Assembly: GCF_014356525.2 (NCBI RefSeq)
Contig: NC_052508.1
Span: forward strand, 63,300,772-63,364,771
Reading direction: 5' to 3'
DNA: 64,000 bases
From: Nilaparvata lugens
Taxonomy: Eukaryota; Arthropoda; Insecta; Hemiptera; Delphacidae
The position numbers and the translations under genes were made by a program. The first letter of the stretch is position 1. The number at the start of each line of letters is the position of its first letter. Shown here in pieces: positions 43,015-55,297 of this stretch. The notes under the pieces were generated by a model. It did not search any database. It saw only the letters and a program-made list of their open reading frames with translations, and had not been told where the DNA came from.

Positions 43015-45000
43015 TGTCTTTGTGTCACGTTATTATTTATATTTAAATAACGATTAGCCTCCTGCTTGGCATCAGTCGGTAAAGCATGAGATTTGATATA
43101 ATTAGGTTGTGGTTTTCTAATAGTATTCAGTCTTAAAAAATCTTGATAGGCCTAGATATGGGCTTCTCCTATAACTCTTGTAATTCAATAAATAATAAAT
43201 ATATATAAAAATATGATACTTATACTATAGTGTTGAGGAATAAAAAATAAATTGCACACCATGAAAGTTTCATACATATATTACATAAATAATGCAAAGA
43301 TCAATCGAGGCAAAAAATATATATAGAGCGATAAAAAAAATATAATATAAAAATAGAACAATAATTGAAATCAATGAAAATATCACAGGCTAAACTTTAT
43401 ATTCTAGATTTATGGCACGAATCATTACCATGTGCCTTTATCTTAAAATCATATGCATTCTTTTGCATGTAGCTGCGATATGCACTTGCTAATACTTGTC
43501 GACTTGGATAATTCAATCAAAAAATATGTGCTCTAAGATCAGCTTGATAAATTAGCCACTAATAATCCAAATATATATTTATATTAAAATCTCTAGTATT
43601 TAGTAGATTTATTTGTATCGAATATATATTTTTATCTCAGGGTGCAAGATTCGGCACCTGACGGAATAGGTAGAGCCATTCATCTAGTGAATTAGAACTA
43701 TAATAAATTATCGCAAATTGTATTGCAAAAAATTAAATATTATATGCATATGTTTTAATAGCCTAGATTTCGTACTTCTTTGATTTAATAGAATTTCTAA
43801 AATATTGATCTATATTTTGCTTTCAAATAAATACCTTTAATACTAATTTTACTTGCGCAAGTATTACTCTTATTAATTTCTCAATTTATAATAAAACCCT
43901 TTCGGCGAGCTAGCTTTGATCATCAGATTAATTCGAAGCACTAGGGCGCCCATCACTAATTCAAATTTAATCACTCACGTGTCGAAAATCTTCTTGTAGG
44001 CCGCCGATGTCGATCCAACTCCATGCGGTCCGGGAATATGGTAGCCGGAATCGTCTCCTCCAAGGGGTTATAAATTTAATTAAAAATGAAAAATGACTTC
44101 TGCTTCACAATAGCATCACGAAGTCTTTTAAGAAATTTAATAATTTACTTTAACTTTAACTTTTACAAAATCATTAGTAAGGTACTTCGCTCTAAAATAT
44201 TTGGGGTCCTCTTATGGTGGCATTTGGCTGGCGAGTGCTGGTTCTTCCTTCTCAAGTTTTACAGATCCTCTTTCCGACTTTCAAATTAGCATAAAATTTA
44301 AATATCTTAGTCCTCCGCCATTAAGTTTCAAATAGATCTTACAAAAAATACCAAAATATTGCTTAGATTATATGATTAATAATTTCTTTGCATTCGAGCC
44401 ATATCGATAACATAGATTATACAAATTTTAACACAAAATCTAGTACATTTATATAAATATATAGAAATATTTTTGAACTGGCCTACAGTTGCCGCCTATT
44501 AACTGCCGTTTTACTATTGGTGCATGCAAATTTTATTCGGTATTCATGCGCCTGGTAACTCTTATTTCCTGAATACATTAAATTATTTTTATTTGGTTTT
44601 TTATTTATGCTCTTTGCATGCTAGTTAATATTCTATACATTAATATTAATTCTATGCTACCTAATAATTAGCCACGTGGACGGGTGTTTTTTCATATTGC
44701 ACACCATCTGATTGCAATAAAGCTCTGCCAAGGGGTTTTGGTCAGATTCTACGTTCCTCGGTTTGATCGATCTCTAGGTCACCGATCCGTGAATACATGT
44801 ACATAACCTCAATCTTCAAATATTTTATATAATAATCTATTTATGAGCAATAAACTTCCTTCAAATCCTTTTTAGGTTCTTGTACCATTTAGCCAGAATA
44901 AGCTGATGCTATCTAATCTTAGTTATTATCTATTTGGCGATATTAGCCAGTTACTTTATTTCAGACCTATTACTGTTTCTGTTAGGGCTTTCTCTCTACC
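43015..45000 (-). repeat. 5-prime LTR of copy 2
   Basis: 1986 bp; the inner edge is at the primer-binding site and the outer edge stops about 17 bp short of the expected TGTAACAT end. Carries the tRNA-like segment and the 7-bp hairpin (CGTTATT/AATAACG). Confidence 0.85.
43056..43120 (+). ncRNA. tRNA-Lys-derived segment inside the LTR (decayed)
   Basis: On the plus strand (antisense to the element) it reads GGCATCAGTCGGTAAAGCAT, GAGATTTGATATAATTAGG, TTGTGGTTTTC. It parallels the tRNA-Lys(CUU) D-arm, anticodon arm and start of the T-arm; the stretch CAGTCGGTAAAGCATGAGA has one mismatch in 19. Acceptor stem absent, so not a working tRNA gene. Confidence 0.7.
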
Positions 45001-45423
45001 AAATGTATGATCCAATAATGATCAATCATGAGTTTTGAACCGATAGACTGTAGTGGATTTGGTATTCTGTAATTAATCAAAATATTCATTTTTGTTTCTT
45101 AATATTGTTTCGCAAAATCATTACATGTGATATTTCATTAAAACATGAATATTGCCATGGAATTATTATTGATTTGACAACCATCCACATAGGATATCAG
45201 TCACACAGCCTTTTTCATAAACCATTATCCCCTCTGACGATAATCCCCTGATAGCAATTATCATTTTGAACGCGGTCCATTGAAATGATTCCAATTAAGC
45301 AATCTGATCAGAATGATGTGTCACTCGTAAATGAACAGATTTGATTTGGTGGAATCAATTGTAGCAATGTTTTTTCTAATGAGGCTCCAAAAATGTTTCA
45401 GCATGAAGATCAGTTGAAACGTA
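45001..45423. other. No gene seen
   Basis: AT-rich spacer between LTR copy 2 and the Helitron. Confidence 0.5.
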
Positions 45424-45967
45424 TCTATATATATAAAAGCGAAATGGCACTCACTCACTGACTGACTGACTGACTGACTGACTGACTCACTCACTCACTC
45501 GCAGATCTAAAAATCTACCGGACCAAAAACGTTCAAATTTGGTAGGCCCTTTAGAGGCGCACTAAGAAATCTTTTGGCAATATTTTAACTCTAAGGGTGG
45601 TTTTTAAGGGTTTAAAGTTCGTCTTTTAGCATGTATATTCTTCTTCTCCCAATCTCTTAATTATAATAGAAATGTCCATACCATATATTAATATAGAACT
45701 ATAATCTAGAGAGAGTACCTCTTCGAAACAGTTGTTAACTGGCAACTAAATTAATAATTTTGTCAGGTTGGCATCAAGTTGATTTGACTTTGTTAGGTTG
45801 GCACCAAGTTGAAGATTGAAATGCATTTATCGCGGAAAAATTGATTGGGCACTGCTACTTCAATCAGAGCTATTCCTGGGAACATTATATCGCCTGATAT
45901 GGCGAGCGAAGCGAGCCCGCTGATCTTATTTTCTACGGGGGTCCAGGGGGCGGAGCCCCCTTGCTAG
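45424..45967 (+). mobile_element. Non-autonomous Helitron
   Basis: Begins TCTATATATATAAAAGCGAA followed by (ACTG)n at 45457-45490. Ends with a strong hairpin (GGGGGC-GGA-GCCCCC), then TTGCTAG, matching the Helitron 3-prime rule of hairpin plus CTRR. No Rep/helicase is encoded. A related partial end (GCGAAGCGAGCCTGACGGCTAG) lies directly downstream at 45975-46000. Confidence 0.75.
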
Positions 45968-46009
45968 ATGGATATGGCAAGCGAAGCGAGCCTGACGGCT
46001 AGTAGATAA

Positions 46010-46684
46010 TAAATTGAACTTTTTGCAGAACAATAATTGCACATAATTTTTAAATAATTAAGATTCTTGACAGAGTAATTAAAGAGCAAAAAACTGATAG
46101 AATTGATATTTAGTACATCACTAGAACTGAACAAATCATCAAACACTCAAATAATACTATAAATAATATACACAGATATTGATAATTATCATACACTCAA
46201 ATTATGTTCACTAATTATATTTTAAATCTTCAAATCAATTTTTTCGTCTGTAATAATCAAAGTAATGCTAATCTTTACATGAAAACAAATTTTGTATTTC
46301 ACTATTGATATTAAGCACACCTCGTGAATTAAACAAATCAACCAATTAGGTGTACTACAGTGCATACTACTCTACAAACAGACATACCAAGCTTCATATA
46401 TGTATACTAACTTATTCAGAAACACCCATCTTCAACAAACAAGTCACAAACAAATGTACGATAACTCATTTGTAAACCAGTTCTCATTCAGAACTTACAG
46501 TTCGCGTGTTAAGCAGTACTTAAGTCGTACTTGAGTAATAAGTACTCAAGCACTGCCTACCGCATGACACCTCCACTAAAACTCAAAAAATATTAGATTA
46601 GGTATAAATTACACTCATAAAAATTTTTCGTCAGGTTTCATTCAGATGTATGTTTTTAATGTATAACGGCTACATTAAAATTAA
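46010..46684. other. No gene seen
   Basis: AT-rich sequence with no feature I can support. Confidence 0.5.
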
Positions 46685-46766
46685 TCTCAAACTGGCAGCA
46701 TTTTCAATGAACAACATTAATGCTTCCTATCCAGCGAAAGCTGACAGTTGAAAATGAGTCTCACTC
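46685..46766 (+). repeat. Short hairpin repeat, copy 4
   Basis: Arms AAACTGGCAGCATTTTC and GAAAGCTGACAGTTG, followed by the conserved GAGTCTCACT. Confidence 0.65.
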
Positions 46767-47637
46767 AGGGGATGACACTGAGAGAGCAGGTGTGTGTAGA
46801 ATTAAGTAGAGAGGATTTCATTTTTTAGGTTCAAAGCTCCCCTGACATGGAACCTAGGAGACAACATGTAAATTACAGAAACATACAGGGTGACACAGTC
46901 ATTATTGTGCGATATAAATTGTGGAAATTATCCAACAACCGTCCTTGTTTCATGCTGTGGGGTTTGTCTCTCTCACAACACAACAGATCGTCTGTCTCTC
47001 TTCAAGGCTTTTGTTATAGGAGATGTCATCAGCTTTAACACACACACACTCTTTCTCTCTCTCTCTTATTATTCTAAAAAAATATTTCTCTTCCTGGGGA
47101 GCAACAGATGTGTTCCGCCGCACAAAGTATTCTCTAATTCGTATAATGTGTAAATAATTATTCGAAATTTTTCCGAAAATGCGCTCGCTCTCCGAACCGT
47201 TTCCTAATACAACTTCCGTTGCGGGCCCCCAATAAATTTTGTCAAATTAATGTAGCAACACAATTAAATTATGCGCCGATTATGATCGGCTATAATCGTG
47301 TGTATCCTGTGGTCGGGCGCACAATTTATGGGGCGCATAAAATTGTCAACGACGTTTAAAATATTATTCAGGATTGGTTGAAAGCTGGATGTTTGTGATC
47401 CGTAGGTCAGAAATCAGATAAGAGCTACATTAAGAATGGCACGAAGCTACTTTGTTGTTCGTTCTGAATTATGAATGCTATTTGTTGTTCAGCTTATTGC
47501 TTTTGTACTGCTTTATTATTTTAAATGTTTCTTGTTTTTTCCAGCTCCATCGGGATTGAGGTTGTTTGTTTTTAAACAAAAGAAGGAAACGCATGATGTT
47601 CAGAGGTGGTTTCAGAATAGTTGAATATATTGAATTC
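46767..47637. other. No gene seen; one GC-richer island
   Basis: 47180-47350 is GC-richer than its surroundings (GGGCCCCC, GATTATGATCGGCTATAATC) and could be a conserved non-coding element. Nothing is provable here. Confidence 0.4.
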
Positions 47638-47770
47638 TCATATTTATTCATTTATTCGTTGATATAATTACAAATCATATGAATATGATCGGGATAGAAC
47701 AACAGGCATAGCCCAAAACTATTCTGTTCCCAAATTTTGATAAATAATAAATTGTCCGAAAAAATAGGTT
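47638..47770 (-). repeat. LINE-type 3-prime tail (GGGCTATGCCTGTTG family)
   Basis: The minus strand carries GGGCTATGCCTGTTG and ends in ATAAATGAATAAATA, as in 31238-31345. Confidence 0.5.
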
Positions 47771-48960
47771 ATGTTCTTAATGAGGAAATTTAAAGTTCAA
47801 AGTTCTGTACAAGAATATATATTAGCTAGAAATTTTGAATTTAGAATGATTACAATACCATATTATAGTCAAATTTTGCACTTAATATCACTGCACTCTG
47901 AATAAATTAAGTTATTTCAGAAATTTTGAAGCCAAAAATATACACACAACTTTCCACTAGGCACAGCTGTTACAAACTGTTTGTATTAATGTGTTTTGTA
48001 TTATAAACATCTAATTTGATGTTATTTGTGAACTCATTGGGAATTTAACTTCTGCAAAAGCTAAAGAATCATTTCAGCGTATTTCCATCATTTTACTAGT
48101 AAGATGTCGCACTTATCATCCCTTCCTGCTGATATGGTTTCTTTATCTTCAATCAAAATATTTTGAATGAATTCAACAATAATAGATTCATCCAATGATT
48201 TAGCTATGAATATATTTTTCTATTATCTTTTGGCCAAGAAGTAAAGGATCACATCCCCATGTCGTCAAATTGATAATCAAAATAAATGAATTAACAGATC
48301 AATAGCAATGAAAATGAATAAGTGAATAAGTAAAGGCAAATAACCAATATTGTAAACGTGAAACTTGTGATTTTTGAACGAGAGAGACAGAAGAAGTTCT
48401 CAAATTCAAATACTGCAGGTATTAATGAACTAGAAATCTTGAAATGAACACCCATAAGTCAAGTTGGTAGATTGTGTTTCCTTTGAAATCATTCAACGCA
48501 TCCAATAGAAGGTGAAGAAATGAACACGATTCTGCTAATAGTTCCGAAATCTAAAATTAGACTCATTTGCAATCCCACAGACTTTATGAAATTCTACTTA
48601 TTGGTTGATTATAATTATTTTCCATACATTCCTGCAACAGGCTAGAAAGAGAGAGAATATATAAATTTATCAACCATGGATTTAATATAAGAAAGAGAAC
48701 AACAATTGACTAGAGAGAGAACAACAACTGACTACAAAGAGTACAGCAAAAGACTAGAAAGAGTATAACAACCAGTAAATCTTGTTATGTATGTGATACA
48801 AACGGATGCAAAGGACTAGAGGAAGATAGAGGAGGAATGAGGAGGAGAAGGAGGTGTGGAGGAGAGCGACGTCCTGTTTGTTTGATTGGCGATAATACGA
48901 AGTAATAAGATCGGACTGAGGCGATAATAGCATGCACGAGTAGAGAGAACGTTTTCAATA
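47771..48960. other. No gene seen
   Basis: AT-rich. 48650-48800 has loose repeats of AGAGAGAACAACAA(C/T)TGACTA type. Confidence 0.5.
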
Positions 48961-51490
48961 AGAAAAGAAACTTCTTTTCTATCCTCTCTCGACGTCTTGT
49001 AATCTTATTTCAATTCCTTTTTCTTCCCTATTCCACAGTCACCAAGTCCGCCCACTTGATCGTCATCCTTATACCATCCTTCTTTATGTTATTCCCTACT
49101 TTGTTTCTTCATCTCTCCTTTCAATGCACTTTTGTTCTCATGTCTTATTCCCTCATATTTATCCAATGAAAGTTTCATAGTATTTTACTGTGTTTCTGTA
49201 CTTTATCTATCATATTTCTCTCAGTCTTTGGATCAATTCATATACTTCTATTGAGCTCATTCTCTACATACTCCTTTCCTCTTTATTCTCCACATTTCTT
49301 CTTCATATCTTATTTATTCTAGTTATACTTACATGAACATAATATAAAATCCAGGTAAAAGCAGACATAAGTAACAGATAAGTAACAGATAAGGAGTTAG
49401 GAGAAATTTGTAATTTCTTTAATATAAAATCCAGGTAAAAGCAAACATAAGTAACAGATAAGTAACAGATAAGGAGTTAGGAGAAAGTAGTAATTTCTTT
49501 ATTTCTATTTTACCATCCTTCTTTATGTTATTCCCTACTTTGTTTATTTCTATTTACCATCCTTCATATGTTTATCTTTCTATTTCTTTGTACTTTGTAT
49601 TTCATTTTACTGTTTCTAGAAGATTGTACAAATATCTCCTTATTGCATTATTCGTATAAAACCGCTTGAAACCATATTATGCTTTGCATCCTTGTCAACA
49701 CCCTTCTTATATCTATTACTGCCTTCTCAATATTCTAGATCCACCTCATGTTTCTCTTTCTTGTTTTCTCGGATGTTCCTTTTCTGCTCCCTTATGTGCT
49801 CAGATGCCAGTAATGATAAATCTTTATCAATGATTTTGTATCAACTAACAGTCTTGAACATTAACTTGAACTTCATTTTACTGTTTCTAGAAGATTGTAC
49901 AAATATCTCCTCTTTGCATTACTATTTTTCTCATTTTTTACAATTTTCCCCTTGTCTAGTTTGAATTACTTTTCGTTTTTTATCGTCTCTTAGCACATCA
50001 TTTTCGTCTCTCTTAATCCAGATGCATCTACTTGATTTCTGCTATCCCCAATTCCTCCAAATACGAGCTCTTTCTACCGAATCCTTCTCCTCTTCCCAAA
50101 CACATTTTTCTCTTCCATTCTTTCCCAACTGATTTCTCTTAACTCCTTATCTGTTACCTCTCCCTTCTCCTCCTTGGACACGACAAAATAGTACCAAGAG
50201 CACGTAGCGAGTTGATGAGATGCCTGAAAATGTAATAAGAAGAATTGAAAAAATACACTTGTTCGAGACAAAGTGGAATGACTTGATGAGCAACAGAAGA
50301 GTAGGAGAAATGCACATGAGAAGAATGATGTGAAACGAGAAGAGAAGTAAGAGAAAAGGATAAATCTAGTGGCAGAGTGGAGCAAAGCAAGAGTGAAGGC
50401 CATATTTTAAGAGCTTTTCGCCCCTTGACGATGTAAAGCAATTCTCGTTCTAGAATGCGATAAGGGTTTCAAACGAAACGAAAGTGGTGTGAGGCGGGGT
50501 GAGGGAGAAGACTTTGATTCTCTCCTCCATCTTTGCATAAGACGACTGACTACAGCGGCAATCAATTCCTATTGCATTTCTCTTTTTCATCATCCACCCC
50601 CTCCACTACCACCACATACTCCTTCTTCCGCCTCACTCACTTCCTCTACTTGATCTCTGGGTCTACCAACTTTCCTCCTTTTTCTATCTATTCCCTTCTT
50701 ATTCACTTGTTCTCCATTTTCTGTAGCCAATCGTTCACCTATTCTCATTTTTCTCCTTCCTCCACCATTCATCTCCTTCCTCTCTCACCATTACCAATTT
50801 GTTCTTATCTCTTTTATCATTTTCTCTTTGTATAATCCACACGTCGTTCGCCTTTCCCAAGTGAAGGAGTCTCAATTCCTCAATCTAATTATATATATTA
50901 ATATCAATCTTCTTTTTTATAATTTCCTCTCCTTCCTCATCATCCAATTCATTAATCTATTATTTCATCCATTTAATCAATTAATACAATCACAAATATA
51001 GAGATGACTGGTGGAGAGCAAATCTCCTTAATTCAACAGTATTTCTTTTTTTGATGTACCGTTTTTTCTTGATTTTTCCATCTTGTTCTTCTCTTCTCTT
51101 CCTCTCTTCTCTTTCTCTTCCCCCTCCTCGGACATCATCCATAACCCTCCCTTATTTCTCCTGTCATATACTGTATCACTTTTTCTCAGTTACCTTCCTT
51201 CCCTCTTGCTTCTGATCCAACATCTCTTTATCGTTTTACGTCTGTTACTACCTTTTACTCGGTTCCTACTCTTCCAATCCAGTTTCATCCCCATCTCCAT
51301 CTTTCTTCTCCATCCACGTATCTCTACTATTTCTATTAGCACTTGCTATTTAATTATATTTTCACACTTTCTCTCACTTTCAAACATCCTTATTCTTCTC
51401 ACTTCTCCTCCCTCTTTGAACTTTTTTATTCTTCCCAGTCTCACTTCTATCTTCCTTTCACTCTCACCATCTCTCGTTTGCACATGAGTA
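48961..51490 (+). repeat. Pyrimidine-rich region
   Basis: About 2.5 kb in which the plus strand is mostly C and T, broken by short purine-rich parts (50215-50520). All frames (for example 50533-50835 and 51083-51487) are Ser/Phe/Leu low-complexity. It includes several internal duplications. Confidence 0.7.
49341..49500 (+). repeat. 80-bp tandem duplication
   Basis: Units at 49341-49420 and 49421-49500 are nearly identical (AATATAAAATCCAGGTAAAA start); each contains AAGTAACAGAT twice. Neighbouring words also recur: TCCTTCTTTATGTTATTCCC near 49078 and 49515, and TTTCTAGAAGATTGTACAAA near 49613 and 49882. Confidence 0.85.
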
Positions 51491-53011
51491 GAGTTGTATG
51501 CAGACCATTACCGCTGTGCGAAATGTGAAATGATTGACTCATTTTTACAGCAAGCACACTCGACCAAAACGCTCTGTCTGAAGGCTGAGGTAAGCAGGGG
51601 GAAAGCTTCAGAGAATATTAGAGGTCGTTGAAGGTCGTTGATGAAAAGGAATGGACTACTGAGTTCGCACTCCTCGCAAAAATCAAGGGTTGAAATGAAA
51701 CTATAGATTTCACACAGATTGGCATCAACTCAGACGAATTCGCGTTCAAATTCAGTGATGATTTAACACGTGTCTACCAGAGAGTATCACAGAATACCAA
51801 TATAGCAGTTATAGCATTATAGAAGTTTTCTCTGATAGTATGTAGCGAATATAGAAATACAGAATCCGGCATAAAAGCCTGACGATTTACGAGTGATAAT
51901 TAAAGTGTGTTTCGTACAATTAAAACATGTAGAATATCAAATTCAAAATCGCATTTTGTGATTCACAGTGAATAACATAGATTACTCACGAAAGTTTTTC
52001 ATTTCCAAATAATGTCTTCCAAAAGTTTTCCGTGACTTTTCACACACTCACATTTCACCCAATTCTAGAATTTGCCATTGCTCGCTCAATCATCACTTGT
52101 GGAATTGCTTCAATTTCTCGTTGAATGATTTCCTTTAGTTCTGTGAATTATTGGCTGCCCAATAACGGTAAATTTGTTTTCGCCACACTTGGATGTAATG
52201 AGCTGGTTTACGTGCGTCATATGGAGGCCGAAAGTGATTGTTTTCCGACCAGGCCGGTAAAACTTTACGGCCCTAGGGCTGTAAAATGACCTTGAATAAC
52301 AGCTGATCGTGTCCGATCTCACAAAAATCATAGAGAGATAATCTCATAATGACTGTAATAATCTATATAATTATGTATCGTGAATCGCGGTATTATGTCT
52401 ATAATAATATATTTTATAAATTACTGTTTCATAATTTAATATTTATTATTGTGTTTTTGATATCAAACAATAGAATACGATGATATCTCCATAGCCTCAA
52501 CAATATAATGTTGGCTGCATTGTCCATTGTCAGAAAGGTAAGTATCGCAAGTCTTTAAAAGTGAAGAATCGAATTTGAAATCGAAGTACTATAATTGTAT
52601 CAATATTTAAAAGTGAGGTAGAGTAATAATTGTTTCTTTTTTATTATCGAATTCCACTTCTTAATGCAATACAATCAACAATAATAATAGGAAAATACAG
52701 CAGAGATCTAAAGTTTAAGGTAAGCCTACTGGTGAAACTCAGCCTTGACTGAAAAATTCCTAGTAATTTTTCCGTAATTCATTATTAAAACTTTTAGATA
52801 ATTTTTCTTCAATATCAAACCATATAGAGAAAACATTAGGCCCACTCAAGATTAAATCTTCGAATGTTTTCTCTATGATTTAACTATTTTCAGAGCAATA
52901 TTTTGCTGTGAAAATGCCGGCAAACCGACTTCAAGTTTGCCGCTATAGGCTACACTATATTATAGTAGCCTACATACGTTACCTGACTTAAAGGCCTCTT
53001 CGATTAAAAAT
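51491..53011. other. No gene seen
   Basis: AT-rich, with a short GC-richer piece at 52170-52310. No supported feature. Confidence 0.5.
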
Positions 53012-53100
53012 ATGCAATGGCCGAGGGCGTAAAGGCGTGAGACTTCAGAACTCAAAGTTCAATGAATTACAAGCATGATCTAGGTTCGAACCTCGGTGAG
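53012..53100 (+). tRNA. tRNA-like relic (Ser/Leu type) or SINE head
   Basis: TGGCCGAGGGCGTAAAGGCG (53018) resembles the A-box and D-arm of tRNA-Ser/Leu, and GGTTCGAACCTC (53083) is a good B-box. The spacing suits a long-variable-arm tRNA. The anticodon stem TGAG/CTCA is present, but the T-stem pairs badly and the acceptor stem is not evident. It is either a decayed tRNA copy or the 5-prime head of a SINE. Confidence 0.45.
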
Positions 53101-53799
53101 TGACATTTTTTTTGTCGATGAATTTCGACTTTTATTAGCTATTTTTTATATTAGTTACCGTAATTTAAATTTCAATCAATTTTTTAGATATATTTTGAGA
53201 CAAAACTGTGAAATATGCAATTATATTAATTTTTTAAACACATTATTTCAAAATAGTAATGAAAATTCTATTCATCCATCTATCCATGAGATATTGCACC
53301 AGGCGCAAAGCGCGAGCTATAAAAATTCAAACAATTATTCGAAATATTAATAGTATAAAAATATTGTCACTATTGTAAATTATTAATTAGTAATATTGAA
53401 ATTAATTGACAGTGAAAGTTGTCATAACCAAGATTCAAACTATCAAAATAGGCTGTTTGAATTTTATTTATTTTTTAATTTCTTATATATTGGGAAGTTT
53501 TTTTTTGGTGTGGCGAAAAATAGCGTTCGCACCATGGGCAAAAATGTATTTCCGGCTCTCAATCTTTTCTAGTCCTCGGCCTACGGCCTCGGACTTAAAA
53601 ACCGATTTCGAGCCGGAAATATCTCATTTTCGGCCCTAGGTGCGAAATATACTATAATTTACAAATCCAGACAAATGAAAATGTGCCTCGCCACTTGAAA
53701 GAATCACGGCATCCTGATGGTCATTTTCGAGAATTATCTCGCAAGCGGCTTTGCGATGTGCCCAATCATTTGCATTAAAGTTGTTGCACTCTTCTTCTT
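53101..53799. other. No gene seen
   Basis: AT-rich, then a GC-richer inverted block around CCTCGGCCTACGGCCTCGG (53575). No coding signal. Confidence 0.5.
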
Positions 53800-54272
53800 C
53801 TATATGCCGGCTCCGCGACGGAGATTGGCGATCATCAATGCAATTTGGATTCTATTGACTGCAGCTCGGAACAGAGATGTTGAGTCAATGTTGAACCACT
53901 CTCTCAGGTTCTTTAACCAGGATGCTTTCCTTCTTCCAGGCCGGCGTCTTCCTTCAATCTTGCCCTCCATTATCAACTGCAGGAATCTGTACCTCTCATT
54001 GCGCATCACATGTCCAAAATACTGAAGCTTCTGACTCTTAATACAGTAAAGAACCTCCACTTTAGTCCCAATTCGTTCTAATACCTCAGAATTCCTCACC
54101 CTTTCTGTCCATGAAATACGAAGAATGCGCCGATACAACCACACTTCAAACGCCTGCAGCTTTGCCTCCAATGCTTTCGTTAATGTCCATCCCTCATGCC
54201 CATACAACAACACTGGAATGATGTAACACTTCAACAAACGAATTCTAGTCTTGAGAGCAAGGTTGTTGCACT
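53800..54272 (-). pseudogene. RTE-like non-LTR retrotransposon, C-terminal fragment
   Basis: The minus frame is open from 54272 to the stop at 53800. The upstream part reads LALKTRIRLLKCYIIPVLLY, followed by GHEGWTLTKALEAKLQAFEV, YRRILRISWTERV, KLQYFGHVMRNERY and RPGRRKASWLKNLREWF. This is the standard thumb and C-terminal tail of RTE-type endonuclease-reverse transcriptases of insects. The endonuclease and catalytic reverse transcriptase domains are not present upstream, where the frame starts after a TAG, so the insertion is strongly 5-prime truncated. Within the fragment I see no stop or frameshift. The exact clade needs an alignment. Confidence 0.88.
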
Positions 54273-54608
54273 AACATTATCTTATACGGATGGAATTTCA
54301 AGTCGGAATGGAGAATTCTCGTACACTTCGATCAGAAATGGCGAGCGCTACTGTTTCGCTGCTGAACGTCATAGAGACAGCTGTTTTCTGGCGTTCTCAC
54401 AGTCCTTTTTCGTCCTGTTGGTTTCGATTTTAAAAGCAGACGACTTGTTACTAAACTTCTCCACCTACAACAAAATCGTATTCCTACTGGGGACAGGCGC
54501 GTTTCGAATTAAAATGTCTTAAATTGAAATTTCTGCGAGATAAACACTGTGATGAGATAACTGAGTCACTATTTTTGAAATAAGCTTCAATCACAAACTC
54601 TCCATGTT

Positions 54609-54846
54609 CAATTATTATTTAACGAAAATCCTAAATAAATGCTGCAAATCACCCCGAAGACTTCTGCTACTGCAGACATTGACAGCAGGGTTAACAGCTA
54701 GATGGAAATTCGTGGATTTAGTTTTTGGATAGTAGTTCTCATCGAATTTCCATCTAGCTGTTAACTCTGTTGTCAATGGCTGCAGTAGCAGAAGTCTTCG
54801 GGGTGATTTGCAGCATTTATTTAGGATTTTCGTTGAATAATAATTA
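54609..54846. mobile_element. Foldback MITE with 100-bp arms
   Basis: The left arm (ACGAAAATCCTAAATAAATG to AGCTAGATGGAAATTCG) is repeated inverted on the right with about five mismatches. The spacer is only about 30 bp. Ends AATTATTATTTAACG / CGTTGAATAATAATT. Confidence 0.85.
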
Positions 54847-55083
54847 TATATTAATTACCATTTGAATAAATGCATTCTCTATTTAATTCCATCTCTCCAT
54901 GTTCACTTAACCACGACATACTGGCTACTGAAATGGCAAAAATAAACCTGTTGATGAACGAAATTCCTGCCTTTTCAATGACAGTGATGTCAACATTTAT
55001 ATCAATTACTACAAAAACATCAGACTAATTTGCCGGTCCCTGGCATTGTAGATTCTTTACTCTCCCTCCTCTTTACTCTCTAC

Positions 55084-55205
55084 CTATTTTGGTAGAGATT
55101 TAGTGGGGAGGATATTTTTAATATTCTTTCCGAAGAATGGACATTGATATGTCCAAAGCTCCGCCAATTTATGTAGATGCATAACAATATAATTATCTAT
55201 TATAG
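55084..55205 (+). repeat. LINE 3-prime tail, copy B (truncated)
   Basis: Matches the first 120 bp of the tail at 56740 (GGACATTGATATGTCCAAAG). Its own 3-prime end is replaced by the adjoining GAA repeat. Confidence 0.7.
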
Positions 55206-55297
55206 AAGAAGAAGAAGAAGAATAAGAAGAAAAAAAAGAAAAAGAAACAGCGGAAGAAGAAAAAAAAGCAGCGGAAGAAGAAAAAGAAGCAGCGGTT
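55204..55297 (+). repeat. (GAA)n-type purine repeat
   Basis: GAAGAAGAAG units with AAAAAAG interruptions and three GCAGCGG(A/T) inserts. Confidence 0.85.

Larger units (their letters stand above)
36813..45000 (-). mobile_element. LTR retrotransposon copy 2, Gag-only family without pol
   Basis: Inverted relative to copy 1. In element order: 5-prime LTR 45000-43015, exact primer-binding site, leader, gag in two frames, ORF2, 3-prime non-coding, 3-prime LTR 38456-36813. The two LTRs differ by only about eight small changes over 1.6 kb by eye. Both outer edges are damaged: the 5-prime LTR lacks its first 17 bp or so and the 3-prime LTR its last 360 bp, so no target duplication can be read. As in copy 1, no pol domain is present in the 4.6-kb interior. 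Confidence 0.85.

Noticed and set aside
45457..45490. Regular GACT repeats that could suggest a CRISPR or satellite
   Set aside because: A 4-bp tandem repeat at the Helitron 5-prime end; no spacers.
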